Shown here one piece after another: positions 52,062-64,000 of a stretch of DNA of 64,000 nucleotides. The notes under the pieces were generated by a model. The model did no database searches and had not been told where the DNA came from. It saw only the letters and a program-made list of their open reading frames with translations. The position numbers and the translations under genes were made by a program. How positions within the stretch are numbered: the first letter of the stretch is position 1; each line of letters begins with the position of its first letter. This DNA comes from Actinoplanes teichomyceticus ATCC 31121 (lineage in GTDB: Bacteria; Actinomycetota; Actinomycetes; Mycobacteriales; Micromonosporaceae): NCBI RefSeq assembly GCF_003711105.1, contig NZ_CP023865.1, positions 4,923,001 to 4,987,000 on the forward strand, in the 5' to 3' direction.

Positions 52062-52522
52062 TGGCTCGCACGATCGCCACGAACACCCGGGTCAGCCGCG
52101 AGGAGCTGGTGGCGTTCCTGCGCCCACGGCACCACGCGATCCTGATGACGATCCGCACGGACGGCCGCCCGCAGTCGTCGCCGAACACCTGCGGCGTCGA
52201 CCCGCAGGGCCGGATCGTCATCTCCAGCTATCCGGAGCGGGCCAAGGTCGCCAACATCCGGCGCAACCCCCGGGTGTCGCTCTGCGTGCTCTCCGACGAG
52301 TGGAACGGGCCGTGGGTGCAGGTGGACGGCACCGCCGAGGTGATCGACCTGCCGGAGGCGGTGGAGCCGCTGGTGGAGTACTTCCGCTGCATCTCCGGCG
52401 AGCACCCGGACTGGGACGAGTACCGCCAGGCCATGCGGGACCAGGGCAAGTGCCTGATCCGGGTGACCGTCGACAGCTGGGGCCCGATCGCCACCGGCGG
52501 ATTCCCGGCCCGGCTGGCCTGA
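52061..52522 (+). CDS. PPOX-class F420-dependent flavin/deazaflavin protein
   Basis: A 153-residue split-beta-barrel protein. The family pattern is seen in R-H-H-A-I-L-M-T-I-R-T-D-G-R-P-Q-S-S-P, then I-V-I-S-S-Y-P-E-R-A-K-V-A-N-I-R-R-N-P-R-V, and W-V-Q-V-D-G-T-A-E-V-I-D. The E-R-A-K-x-x-N-I-R-R-N-P segment marks the PPOX F420-dependent group in actinobacteria. Reaction unknown. Overlaps the ppgK stop and follows AGGAGG, so the two are coupled. A strong hairpin terminates the unit 10 bases on. Confidence 0.9.
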   Translation: MARTIATNTRVSREELVAFLRPRHHAILMTIRTDGRPQSSPNTCGVDPQGRIVISSYPERAKVANIRRNPRVSLCVLSDEWNGPWVQVDGTAEVIDLPEAVEPLVEYFRCISGEHPDWDEYRQAMRDQGKCLIRVTVDSWGPIATGGFPARLA

Positions 52523-52532
52523 CGCACATGGG

Positions 52533-52577
52533 CCGCAAGGCCGGCACCCCAGGAGGACACGGGTGCCGGCCTTGCGG
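52533..52577 (+). terminator. 17-bp perfect hairpin after PPOX gene
   Basis: ccgcaaggccggcaccc pairs perfectly with gggtgccggccttgcgg around an 11-base loop that contains AGGAGG. There is no U-run, only TT. Placed as the terminator of ppgK-PPOX; the AGGAGG in the loop is notable. Confidence 0.75.
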
Positions 52578-52667
52578 TTCCAGCCTCCCCGCCGGGGGGC
52601 CGGCGGGCTGTCCGGCGGGCGCGAACGCCCCAGCACGCCGATGCGGGGAGGCCGGGCGGGGGGTCAC

Positions 52668-53249
52668 TCAGGCCGCGAGCGGCTCGTGGGACTGCTCGGC
52701 GTCGAGCAGGTAGAGCAGGGTGTCGCGGTGCATGGCGGCGATCGGCTCCAGCAGGTCGGGGTGGCGCAGCAGCGCGGCGGCCTCGCGGTCGCGGGCGTCC
52801 GGCTGCAGCAGCCGGCGGAACTCGCTGGGCAGCCCGCCGGAGCGGCGCACGTGCGGCCGGGGCCGGGGCTCCGGGGAGGGCACCGCGGCGATCACCGCGT
52901 CCACCCCGCGCCGGGCCAGCATCGGGTCGGCCAGCAGGCAGGCGGCCCAGCTGACGACGACCTCGTCGACCCAGGTGCGCCAGCCCTCGCCCTCGGCGAA
53001 CTCGTCCTCCGGCTCGCTGCCGGCCTTCCAGTCCAGGACCGCGGACCCGCCCGGGCCGGCGATGGCGACCAGCGCGGCGTCGATCTCGGTCGGGTAGCGC
53101 AGCCAGGCGGCGACCGTCACGGCCTGCCGGGCCTGCAGCTCGGAGAGGGTGTGCGCGACCGTGTTCGACTCACCGCCGGGGTACGCGCGGGCCAGCCAGT
53201 GCGTGCTCGCGGCGATCACCGGTGACAGGGCGGTGGACGGTCCGGCCAC
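52668..53249 (-). CDS. Hypothetical actinobacterial protein
   Basis: A 193-residue protein whose GTG start is set by AAGGAG seven bases upstream; the frame continues to 53348 but that part overlaps the next gene's promoter. It is mixed helix and strand, with a W-L-A-R-A-Y-P-G-G-E-S segment, a V-L-D-W-K-A-G strand, acidic E-P-E-D-E-F-A-E-G-E-G-W and S-E-F-R-R-L-L-Q-P-D near the end. No signal peptide, membrane helix or known motif. I do not recognise it. Confidence 0.65.
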   Translation of the reverse strand: MAGPSTALSPVIAASTHWLARAYPGGESNTVAHTLSELQARQAVTVAAWLRYPTEIDAALVAIAGPGGSAVLDWKAGSEPEDEFAEGEGWRTWVDEVVVSWAACLLADPMLARRGVDAVIAAVPSPEPRPRPHVRRSGGLPSEFRRLLQPDARDREAAALLRHPDLLEPIAAMHRDTLLYLLDAEQSHEPLAA

Positions 53250-53341
53250 GACGTTCTCCTTCCTCGGGCGCGGCCGGTGCTCGGCTCGCGTCATGGGTAT
53301 TGCTCGGTCGTGGCACCGACTGTCTTGAGTAGGGTTCCTCG

Positions 53342-54136
53342 ATGGCAACGCACGGCAACCGACACACTCCCGTGCGCCGCGCGGTGGTCGCGGCGGTCGC
53401 TTCCGGCCGTGCCGAGCTGGTGCCCGACCCGGCCCGGCCGCGGGGCTGGACGCTGCTGGTGAACGGGGTCCCGCAGTCGTATGTCGATCTGGCCGACCCG
53501 GAGCACCTGGAGTTCGCCTACGTCCGGCAGATCGCCCGGGCGCTGCGGGCCTGGGGGCGGCACGCCGTACCGGCTCGGGTCCTGCATCTGGGTGGGGGCG
53601 CGCTGACCGTGCCGCGCCTGGTGGCCCGGTGGTGGCCGGGCGCCGCGCAGCGGGTGGTGGAGCACGATCCGGATCTGATCGCCCTGGTGTCGCGGGAGAT
53701 CCCGCCGGCGCGGCCGGTGGAGATCGTCGCGGGCGACGCGCGGGAGGCGGTCGAGCGGGCGCCCGATCAGGGGTACGACGTGATCGTGGCGGACGTCTTC
53801 ACCGGCGCGGCGATGCCGGCGCACCTGGGCACCGTGCAGTTCGCCCGGCAACTGGCCCGGGTGCTGGCGCCGGGCGGGCTGCTGGTGATGAACGTGACGG
53901 ATGTGCCGCCGATGGCCGCCACCCGGATCCAGGTGGCCACCGTGGCGGCGGCCTTCGCCCGGGTGGGGTTGCTCGGCGAGATCCCGGTGCTGCGCGGGCG
54001 CCGGGCCGGCAACGTGGTGGTGCTCGCCGGGGAGGTGCCGCCGGTGCCGGTGGCGCGCGGCGAGCGCCTGTTGCGCGAAGGTGAACTTGTCGTGTTTTCC
54101 GGCGGCGCGCGGCCCCGTATGGATGCGAACCGGTAG
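53342..54136 (+). CDS. Spermidine-synthase-like methyltransferase-fold protein
   Basis: A 264-residue Rossmann-fold protein. The SAM-type nucleotide-binding loop is V-L-H-L-G-G-G-A-L-T-V-P-R, followed by R-V-V-E-H-D-P-D-L (acidic end of strand 2), I-V-A-G-D-A-R-E-A, and D-V-I-V-A-D-V-F-T-G-A-A-M-P-A-H-L. This is the layout of spermidine synthases and of the fused-MFS SpeE-like family, but the N-terminal tetramer domain is short. In actinobacteria such proteins usually have an unknown amine or small-molecule substrate. The ATG at 53342 lies soon after an AT-rich promoter stretch. Confidence 0.8.
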   Translation: MATHGNRHTPVRRAVVAAVASGRAELVPDPARPRGWTLLVNGVPQSYVDLADPEHLEFAYVRQIARALRAWGRHAVPARVLHLGGGALTVPRLVARWWPGAAQRVVEHDPDLIALVSREIPPARPVEIVAGDAREAVERAPDQGYDVIVADVFTGAAMPAHLGTVQFARQLARVLAPGGLLVMNVTDVPPMAATRIQVATVAAAFARVGLLGEIPVLRGRRAGNVVVLAGEVPPVPVARGERLLREGELVVFSGGARPRMDANR

Positions 54137-54291
54137 GGGGTCTCCGGTAGGTTTGGCGTCATCGGCGATCGGCCGTCTTCGCGGAACCCCCGTTTGTTTC
54201 AAAGGCTCCACTCCGGAGAAGTCATAGGACGACCGCGGTGGTTTTTCCGGTCGCCGGGTCCTGCTGAGCCCCTCTGACTACGGTGGAGATC

Positions 54292-56256
<1,965 letters not shown>

Positions 56257-56267
56257 GGGGACACCTG

Positions 56268-58021
<1,754 letters not shown>

Positions 58022-58025
<4 letters not shown>

Positions 58026-59335
58026 CGCTGCCCTACGCCGAGTGGCTACCGAAACAGCGCTGGTACGCCGGGCGCAGCCGGGTACTGGCCTCGGTCGAGC
58101 CGGCCTCCGCGACGCCGCTGGGCGAGAACCTCGAGCTGGTGCTGCTCGACGTCTCGTACACCGACGGCAGCTCGGAGCGGTACCAGGTGCTGGTCGCCTA
58201 CGGGTCGCTGCCGATCCCGGAGTACAGCACGGTGGCCACGATCGGCACCGACGAGCAGGGGCGCACCGGGTACGACGCGCTCTACGACGCGACGGCCGCC
58301 CGGTACCTGCTGAGCCTCATCGAGCGCTCCGAGCCGGTCGGTGACCTGACCTTCGAGAAGGAGCCGGACGTCGAGCTGCCGCTGGAGAAGTGGCCGCGGG
58401 TGTTCGACGCCGAGCAGAGCAACACCAGCGTCATCTTCGAGGAGGACGCGATCCTCAAGGTGTTCCGCCGGGTCACCTGCGGGATCAACCCGGACATCGA
58501 GCTGAACCGGGTGCTCGGCCGGGCGCGGAACCCGCACGTGGCGCGGCTGCTCGGCTCGTTCGAGGTGGCCGACGAGTCCGGGCAGTGCTCGCTCGGGATG
58601 GTCACCGCGTACGCGGCCAACTCGGCCGAGGGCTGGGCGATGGCGACCGCGTCGGCGCGCGACCTGTTCGCCGACGCGGAGCTGGCCGCCGACGAGGTCG
58701 GTGGCGACTTCCAGGGCGAGTCGTACCGGCTGGGCGAGGCGGTCGCCTCGGTGCACCTGACCCTGGCCCAGGAGCTGGGCGCCGGCCCGTCGCCGTTCCC
58801 GGTCGACGCGGTGCTGGCCCGGCTGCGCACCGCCGCCGACGCGGTGCCCGAGCTGCAGCAGTACGTCGGGGCCATCACCGAGCGGTTCACCGCCCTGACC
58901 GGCGAGCAGGTGACCGTCCAGCGGGTGCACGGCGACCTGCATCTCGGCCAGGTGCTGCGCACCCCGGAGGCCTGGCTGCTGATCGACTTCGAGGGCGAGC
59001 CGGGGCAGCCGCTGGACGAGCGGCGGCTGCCGGACTCACCGCTGCGGGACGTGGCCGGCGTGCTGCGCTCCTACGAGTACGCCGCATACCAGCTGCTGGT
59101 CGACCAGGACGACGAGGAGCACCTGGCGGCGCGGGCGCGGGAGTGGGTGGACCGCAACCGGGACGCGTTCTGCGACGGATACGCGCACGCGGCCGGGGTC
59201 GACCCGCGCGCGCACGGTGCGCTGCTGTCGGCGTACGAGCTCGACAAGGCGGTCTACGAGGCCGCGTACGAAGCCCGACACCGCCCCGGATGGCTGCGGA
59301 TCCCCCTCCGCTCCATCGCCCGGCTGGTCGGCTGA
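58022..59335 (+). CDS. mak: Maltokinase
   Basis: A 437-residue kinase (Pep2/Mak) that makes maltose 1-phosphate for GlgE. The N-terminal cap has K-Q-R-W-Y-A-G, typical of maltokinases; the kinase core shows the phosphotransferase loop [10 protein letters not shown] and [13 protein letters not shown]. Start overlaps the treS stop (ATGA), so coupled; some actinobacteria have the two fused, here they are separate. Confidence 0.94.
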
Positions 59336-59355
59336 CCCCCACTAAGGAAAGCGAA

Positions 59356-61512
59356 ATGATCGGGCACACCACCTCCAGTAGCCTCGCCGCCGACCAGCGC
59401 GCGATGAACAGCGTGATCGCCGGCGACACGCACGACCCGCACGCCGTGCTGGGCGCGCACCCGGCCGGCGGGCACACCGTGATCCGGACCCTGCGCCGGG
59501 GCGCCACGAACGTCGCCGTGCTGCACGCAGGCGGCGAGCGCACCGAGATGACCCTGGTCCACCCGGACGGGATCTTCGCGGCCGAGCTGCCCGGGACGGT
59601 GCTGGATTACCGGCTCGAGGTGGACGGGACGCAGTACGACGACCCGTACCGCCACCTGCCCACCCTGGGCGAGCTGGACCTGCACCTGATCGGCGAGGGC
59701 CGGCACGAGAAGCTGTGGAAGGTGCTGGGCGCGCAGCCGCGCGGCACCGGCGTGGCGTTCGCGGTGTGGGCGCCCGGCGCCCGCGGGGTCCAGGTCGTCG
59801 GCGACTTCGTCGGCTGGGGGCCGTACGACGGGTGGCCGATGCGCTCGCTGGGCTCCAGCGGCGTCTGGGAGCTGTACGTGCCGGCCGCGCACATCGGCAG
59901 CAAGTACAAGTTCAAGGTCCTCGGCCGCGACGGGGTGTGGCGCGAGCACGCCGACCCGCTGGCCCAGCACACCGAGGTCCCGCCGGCCACCGCCTCGGTG
60001 GTGTTCCAGTCGGAGTACCAGTGGCACGACGAGCAGTGGATGCGCGAGCGCGCCACGAAGTCGTGGCACCAGGAGCCGATGAGCGTCTACGAGGTGCACC
60101 TGGGCTCCTGGCGGCCCGGGCTGAGCTACGTCGAGCTCGCCGACCAGCTGGTGGAGTACGTCCTGGAGACCGGCTTCACCCACGTCGAGCTGATGCCGGT
60201 GATGGAGCACCCGTTCGGCGGTTCCTGGGGCTACCAGGTCACCGGGTACTACGCGCCGACCGCCCGGTTCGGCAGCCCGGACGAGTTCCGGCACCTGGTC
60301 GACAAGCTGCACCAGGCGGGCATCGGCGTGATCCTGGACTGGGTGCCGGCGCACTTCCCCAAGGACGCCTGGGCGCTGGCCCGGTTCGACGGCACCCCGC
60401 TGTACGAGCACGGCGACTGGCGGCGCGGCGAGCACCCGGACTGGGGGACGTACGTCTTCGACTTCGGCCGCCGCGAGGTGCGCAACTTCCTGGTCGCGAA
60501 CGCGCTGTACTGGTGCGAGGAGTTCCACGCCGACGGCCTGCGGGTCGACGCGGTCGCGTCGATGCTGTACCTGGACTACTCCCGCAAGGACGGCGAGTGG
60601 ACGCCGAACCAGTACGGCGGCCGGGAGAACCTGGACGCGATCAGCTTCCTGCAGGAGATGAACGCGACCGTCTACAAGCACCACCCCGGCGTGATCACCA
60701 TCGCCGAGGAGTCCACCGCGTGGCCGGGCGTCACCCGCCCCACCCACCTCGGCGGCCTGGGCTTCGGCTTCAAATGGAACATGGGCTGGATGAACGACAC
60801 CCTCTCGTACATGGAGAAGGAGCCCATCCACCGGCAGTGGCACCACCACCAGATGACCTTCGCGACGGTGTACGCCTGGAGCGAGAACTACATCCTGCCG
60901 ATCAGCCACGACGAGGTGGTGCACGGCAAGGGCTCGCTGACCGGCAAGATGCCCGGCGACCTGTGGCAGAAGCTGGCCAACACCCGGGCGCTGCTCGGCT
61001 TCATGTGGGCGTTTACCGGCAAGCAGCTGCTGTTCATGGGCGCCGAGATGGGCGACCTGCGGGAGTGGAGCGAGGAGCGCGGGCTGGACTGGGCGCTGCT
61101 GGAGGAGCCGCAGTTCGCCGGTGTGAAGCAGCTGGTCGCCGACCTGAACCGGACCTACCGGGACACCCCGGCGGTCTGGACCCAGGACACCTCGGCGTCC
61201 GGGTTCCGCTGGATCACCAGTGACGACTCGCACCACAACACGTTCTCGTTCGTCCGCTTCGCGCCGAACGGCGACACCCTGGCGTGCATCGTCAACTTCG
61301 CCGCGGTGCCGCACGAGAACTACCGCATCGGCCTGCCCCGGGCCGGCCGCTGGCGCGAGGTGATCAACACGGACAGCGAGATCTACGGCGGGTCCGGCGT
61401 CGGCAACATGGGCGCGGTCGAGGCCGAGCACATCCCGTGGCACGGCTTCGACTCGTCCGCGGCGCTGCGGGTGCCGCCGCTGGGCGCGCTCTGGCTCAAG
61501 CACGAGGGCTGA
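59356..61512 (+). CDS. glgB: 1,4-alpha-glucan branching enzyme
   Basis: A 718-residue GH13_9 branching enzyme. N-terminal CBM48-like repeat with D-P-H-A-V-L-G-A-H; a second repeat A-V-W-A-P-G-A; the barrel shows [26 protein letters not shown] with the nucleophile Asp, I-A-E-E-S-T with the Glu, and S-H-D-E-V-V-H-G-K. Length is typical. AAGGAAAG precedes the ATG, 20 bases after mak. It adds alpha-1,6 branches to GlgE glucan. Confidence 0.96.
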   Translation: MIGHTTSSSLAADQRAMNSVIAGDTHDPHAVLGAHPAGGHTVIRTLRRGATNVAVLHAGGERTEMTLVHPDGIFAAELPGTVLDYRLEVDGTQYDDPYRHLPTLGELDLHLIGEGRHEKLWKVLGAQPRGTGVAFAVWAPGARGVQVVGDFVGWGPYDGWPMRSLGSSGVWELYVPAAHIGSKYKFKVLGRDGVWREHADPLAQHTEVPPATASVVFQSEYQWHDEQWMRERATKSWHQEPMSVYEVHLGSWRPGLSYVELADQLVEYVLETGFTHVELMPVMEHPFGGSWGYQVTGYYAPTARFGSPDEFRHLVDKLHQAGIGVILDWVPAHFPKDAWALARFDGTPLYEHGDWRRGEHPDWGTYVFDFGRREVRNFLVANALYWCEEFHADGLRVDAVASMLYLDYSRKDGEWTPNQYGGRENLDAISFLQEMNATVYKHHPGVITIAEESTAWPGVTRPTHLGGLGFGFKWNMGWMNDTLSYMEKEPIHRQWHHHQMTFATVYAWSENYILPISHDEVVHGKGSLTGKMPGDLWQKLANTRALLGFMWAFTGKQLLFMGAEMGDLREWSEERGLDWALLEEPQFAGVKQLVADLNRTYRDTPAVWTQDTSASGFRWITSDDSHHNTFSFVRFAPNGDTLACIVNFAAVPHENYRIGLPRAGRWREVINTDSEIYGGSGVGNMGAVEAEHIPWHGFDSSAALRVPPLGALWLKHEG

Positions 61513-61540
61513 TCGTTCCCGCGGGCGCGCTGTCCGGGCG

Positions 61541-61619
61541 CGCCCGCGGGACCGGACCGCCCGCGGGACCGGACCGCCCGCGGGACCGGACCGCCCGCGC
61601 GACCGGACCGCCCGCGCGG
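61541..61619. repeat. 17-bp tandem repeat, about 4.6 copies
   Basis: Units cgcccgcgggaccggac at 61541, 61558, 61575 and 61592 (the last with one change), then a partial copy. In the spacer between glgB and the convergent GNAT gene; it may fold into G/C hairpins and could serve as a terminator. Confidence 0.9.
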
Positions 61620-61650
61620 CGACGGGCCGGGTGCCCGGCGCCGGGACGGG

Positions 61651-62184
61651 TCAGTTCGCGGCGAGCCACTCCGGGGCCAGGATCCCGAAGATCAGGTCGT
61701 CGGTCCACTCCCCCTTGATGAAGGTCTGCTGCCGCAGCAGACCCTCCCGGGTGAACCCCAGCCGCTCCATCAGCGCCGCCGACCGGGTGTTCCGGGCATC
61801 GCACTCCCCGGTCACCCGGTGCAACCCCTGCAGGCGGAACAACCGGTCCAGCACGGCGCTCACCGCCTCCGTCGCGAAACCCCGTTTCTGGTACGCCGGG
61901 GACAGCGTGAACCCGATCTCCGCCTGCTTGAGGTTGTCGTGCAGGCGGACCGCGACGTCGCCGATCAGGACCCGCTCGGCGGTGTGCTCGATCGCGTACT
62001 GGAACCAGCCGGCCCGGTCCGGCGAGCCGGCGGCGAAGTTGCGCACCGCGACGTCGGCCTTCTCCACCGGGAACGGCGCCTCCCACGACTGATACCGCGC
62101 CACGCCCGGATCGGACCGGTACTCCGCCAGGGTGACCGCGTCCGACGCCCGAAATCGCCGCAGGATCAACCGTTCCGTCGCCAT
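61651..62184 (-). CDS. RimJ/RimL-like GNAT acetyltransferase
   Basis: A 177-residue acetyltransferase. It begins [10 protein letters not shown], the usual start of RimJ/RimL-type enzymes, with [19 protein letters not shown] as the acetyl-CoA loop and [13 protein letters not shown] near the end. A GTG eight codons upstream is possible, but the ATG fits the family better. Substrate is unknown (protein N-terminus or small amine). Convergent with glgB. Confidence 0.85.
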   Translation of the reverse strand: MATERLILRRFRASDAVTLAEYRSDPGVARYQSWEAPFPVEKADVAVRNFAAGSPDRAGWFQYAIEHTAERVLIGDVAVRLHDNLKQAEIGFTLSPAYQKRGFATEAVSAVLDRLFRLQGLHRVTGECDARNTRSAALMERLGFTREGLLRQQTFIKGEWTDDLIFGILAPEWLAAN

Positions 62185-62248
62185 CAGCACCCGACGAGGA
62201 TATGTCACGCTCCGCGGGCCGGACCGGCCGTGCGCGCGGCCCGGCGGC

Positions 62249-62968
62249 TCAGACCTCGACCACGTCCGCGACGATCACCGTCACGTTGTCCGGCGCGCCG
62301 TTCTCCAGCGTCCGGTTGACCAGCTCGGCGGCGCAGGTACGCCGGTCCGGGTTGTCGCGCAGGGTCTGCGCGATCACCGCGTCCTCGACGTAGTCGGACA
62401 GCCCGTCGCTGCACAGCAGGTACCGGTCGCCGACCCGGGCCGGGATCATCCGCCCGGCCGGGCGGAACGGGCCGCCCTGCACGGCCTGGGTGACCAGCGC
62501 GCGCTGCGGGTGCCGCCGGGCGTCGTCCGGGGTGAGCACGCCCTGGTCGACCAGCGCCTGCACATACGTGTCGTCGCGGGTGAGCTGCTGGAACTCGCCG
62601 TCGCGCAGCAGGTAGCAGCGGGAGTCGCCGACGTTGAGCGCGGCCAGCCGCTCGCCGGACAGCAGCAGGGCGGTCACCGTGGTGCCCATGCCGTCGCGGG
62701 CGTCGTCGTCCGCGACGGCCTTCTCGATCTGCTTGTTGGCCAGCTGCAGCGCCTCGATCAGATCCTGCAGCGGCTCACCGGTGTCCGGTTTCTGATCGAC
62801 CTCGCCGAGCGTCTGCACGAGGATGTCGCTCGCGAGCTCGCCGGCCGGCAAGCCGCCCATGCCATCCGCGACCACGAAGAGGCGATTGCCGACGAAAACC
62901 GCGTCCTCGTTGTTGGACCGGACCAGGCCCTGATCAGTGGCGGCGACCGCCCGGACAGCAAGCGTCAT
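62249..62968 (-). CDS. PP2C-type Ser/Thr protein phosphatase
   Basis: A 239-residue PPM/PP2C phosphatase. Metal-binding motifs are intact: [36 protein letters not shown], and G-A-P-D-N-V-T-V. It has no membrane segment and no extra domain, so it is a soluble form related to PstP. It could counter Ser/Thr kinases or act on partner-switch proteins. The upstream AT-rich patch on the minus strand (62969-63060) is its likely promoter. Confidence 0.9.
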   Translation of the reverse strand: MTLAVRAVAATDQGLVRSNNEDAVFVGNRLFVVADGMGGLPAGELASDILVQTLGEVDQKPDTGEPLQDLIEALQLANKQIEKAVADDDARDGMGTTVTALLLSGERLAALNVGDSRCYLLRDGEFQQLTRDDTYVQALVDQGVLTPDDARRHPQRALVTQAVQGGPFRPAGRMIPARVGDRYLLCSDGLSDYVEDAVIAQTLRDNPDRRTCAAELVNRTLENGAPDNVTVIVADVVEV

Positions 62969-63394
62969 GTAGCAAGAGTGCCAAAGGCCCGTTGGGTTGT
63001 CTCTAGTACCCCCATACCTACCGTCAGTGATCCCCCTTCGGTCAGACCTTTTCCCAGCTCACCGCGGCTGACAGCGGTCCCGCGCCGGTCACGGCGGGTG
63101 CGGGGCGTGTCGGCGGCCCGGCCACCGGGGCGGCCGGCCGGGCCGGGCCGGGCCGGCGGCGCCCCGCCGGCGGGCGCGGGCACGCGCCGCCAGACACCCG
63201 CTCGTGGGACACCGGCCGCGCTCCCGGGTGGCCCCGGCGGGCCCGGCCGGCCCCGGCGTGGGCCGTACGGCCCGGGGCCGGGGTCTCGCGCGGGCCCCGC
63301 CGGAACCGCTCCGATCGCCGGTTGGGTGATCACGCCGGCCCATCTGTGCGGGGCGGCGCGACAAGCCCCGGCGGCCTCGGTAACAATCGTCGGC
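62969..63394. other. Promoter region and GC-rich spacer
   Basis: The 90 bases next to the PP2C gene are low in GC (agtacccccatacctaccg) and probably hold its promoter. The remaining 300 bases are almost pure G/C with runs of ccggcc and gggccg. No gene is supported there; an open frame covering it on the minus strand ends in ATGA at the PP2C start but its content looks random. Confidence 0.55.
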
Positions 63395-64000
63395 GTGACG
63401 ACAGCGATCCATCAGCGCATTGCCTCCGAGCTCGGGGTCCGCGAAGGGCAGGTCGCCGCGGCGGTCGAGCTGCTCGACGGCGGCGCCACCGTGCCGTTCA
63501 TCGCCCGCTACCGCAAGGAGGTGACCGGCACCCTCGACGACGCGCAGCTGCGCACCCTTCAGGAGCGGCTGGGTTACCTGCGGGAGCTGGAGGAGCGCCG
63601 GGCCGCGGTGCTGGAGTCGATCCGCGCCCAGGGCAAGCTGGACGACGCGCTGGAGCAGCAGATCCGCGAGGCCGACACCAAGGCCCGTCTCGAGGACATC
63701 TACCTGCCGTTCAAGCCCAAGCGCCGGACCAAGGCGCAGATCGCCCGCGAGGCCGGCCTGGAACCGCTCGCCGACGGCCTGCTCGGCGACCCGTCCGTGG
63801 ACCCGAAGGCGGCCGCCGAGGCGTTCGTGGACGCCGAGAAGGGCGTCGCCGACGCGCAGGCCGCGCTGGACGGCGCCCGGGCCATCCTGATCGAGCGCTT
63901 CGCCGAGGACGCCGATCTGATCGGCGACCTGCGCGAGCAGATGTGGACGCGGGGCCGGCTGGTCGCCAAGGTCCGCGAGGGCAAGCAGACCGACGGCGCG
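63395..64000 (+). CDS. tex: Tex, RNA-binding transcription accessory protein (N-terminal part)
   Basis: The first 202 codons are present; the gene leaves the window on the right. The GTG start gives [10 protein letters not shown]. The helical Tex N-terminus is clear: [31 protein letters not shown], and [13 protein letters not shown]. Tex binds nucleic acid through a later S1 domain, not visible here. Confidence 0.93.
   Translation, partial: MTTAIHQRIASELGVREGQVAAAVELLDGGATVPFIARYRKEVTGTLDDAQLRTLQERLGYLRELEERRAAVLESIRAQGKLDDALEQQIREADTKARLEDIYLPFKPKRRTKAQIAREAGLEPLADGLLGDPSVDPKAAAEAFVDAEKGVADAQAALDGARAILIERFAEDADLIGDLREQMWTRGRLVAKVREGKQTDGA

Noticed and set aside
52563..53225. A 220-codon plus-strand frame starting at GTG after AGGAGG
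   Set aside because: It is antisense to the minus-strand hypothetical gene and low in complexity; the AGGAGG is better explained as the loop of a terminator.
62965..63333. A 122-codon frame ending in ATGA at the PP2C start
   Set aside because: It crosses the AT-rich promoter stretch and a pure G/C region; the peptide is Pro/Gly/Arg low complexity and lacks a ribosome site.

Overview
The window is very high-GC DNA from a filamentous actinobacterium. Several genes (a CPVCGEPLPC-bearing disordered protein, a DUF6401-like protein, an actinobacterial SecA2, polyphosphate glucokinase, a PPOX-class F420-type flavoprotein and the GlgE glucan pathway) resemble what is found in Micromonosporaceae, most likely Actinoplanes or a close relative. 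That placement rests on protein resemblance only. The region looks chromosomal: I saw no transposase, integrase, phage gene, tRNA, rRNA or CRISPR array.

Layout. 0-7 kb: the start of a ClpC-like ATPase gene, a NYN/PIN-like nuclease, a repeat-rich spacer, then a tight four-gene cassette built around a soluble FtsK/SpoIIIE-type ATPase and a coiled-coil membrane protein. 7-13 kb: a PfkB sugar kinase, two DUF72 paralogues, a DksA/TraR zinc-finger protein, an orphan winged-helix regulator with a uridine-kinase-like protein that lacks its P-loop, and an ankyrin protein. 13-21 kb: SecA2, a STAS+HATPase fusion, and a 1163-residue disordered protein. 21-27.7 kb: a glutamate-cysteine-ligase-like enzyme and, on the other strand, a cobalamin operon (ChlI/D-type chelatase, cobO, cobB, cobE-like) preceded by a cobalamin riboswitch. 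28-37 kb: citrate synthase with a clear terminator, a universal stress protein, a membrane GGDEF-EAL protein, a GNAT, a 41-residue membrane peptide, exonuclease III, and a translationally coupled pair: a SpoIIE phosphatase and a B12-binding protein with the CarH-type W-x9-EH motif. 37-40 kb: minisatellites, small hypotheticals and a secreted LamG protein. 40-51 kb: HrpA helicase, a receiver protein and a CHASE histidine kinase, a secreted glucosaminidase, a PAP2 phosphatase, a YflT-like stress protein and a SigB/F-type sigma factor. 51-62 kb: polyphosphate glucokinase, a PPOX protein, a spermidine-synthase-like methyltransferase, and the complete glgE-treS-mak-glgB cluster. 62-64 kb: a PP2C phosphatase and the start of tex.

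How the genes work together. TreS, maltokinase, GlgE and GlgB turn trehalose into branched alpha-glucan by way of maltose 1-phosphate. Polyphosphate glucokinase and the PfkB kinase feed sugar phosphates, and citrate synthase opens the TCA cycle. The B12 operon would be switched off by its product through the riboswitch. A second use of B12 may be light sensing by the W-x9-EH protein, acting on the SpoIIE phosphatase and so on partner-switching sigma-factor control; parts of such a network (a STAS/HATPase protein, a SigB/F-type sigma factor, a PP2C phosphatase) also lie in the window, though no physical link between them is shown.

An unusual trait is the number of unrelated short tandem-repeat arrays (periods 15, 17, 21, 28, 30, 35/58 and about 117 bp), almost all confined to spacers between genes.
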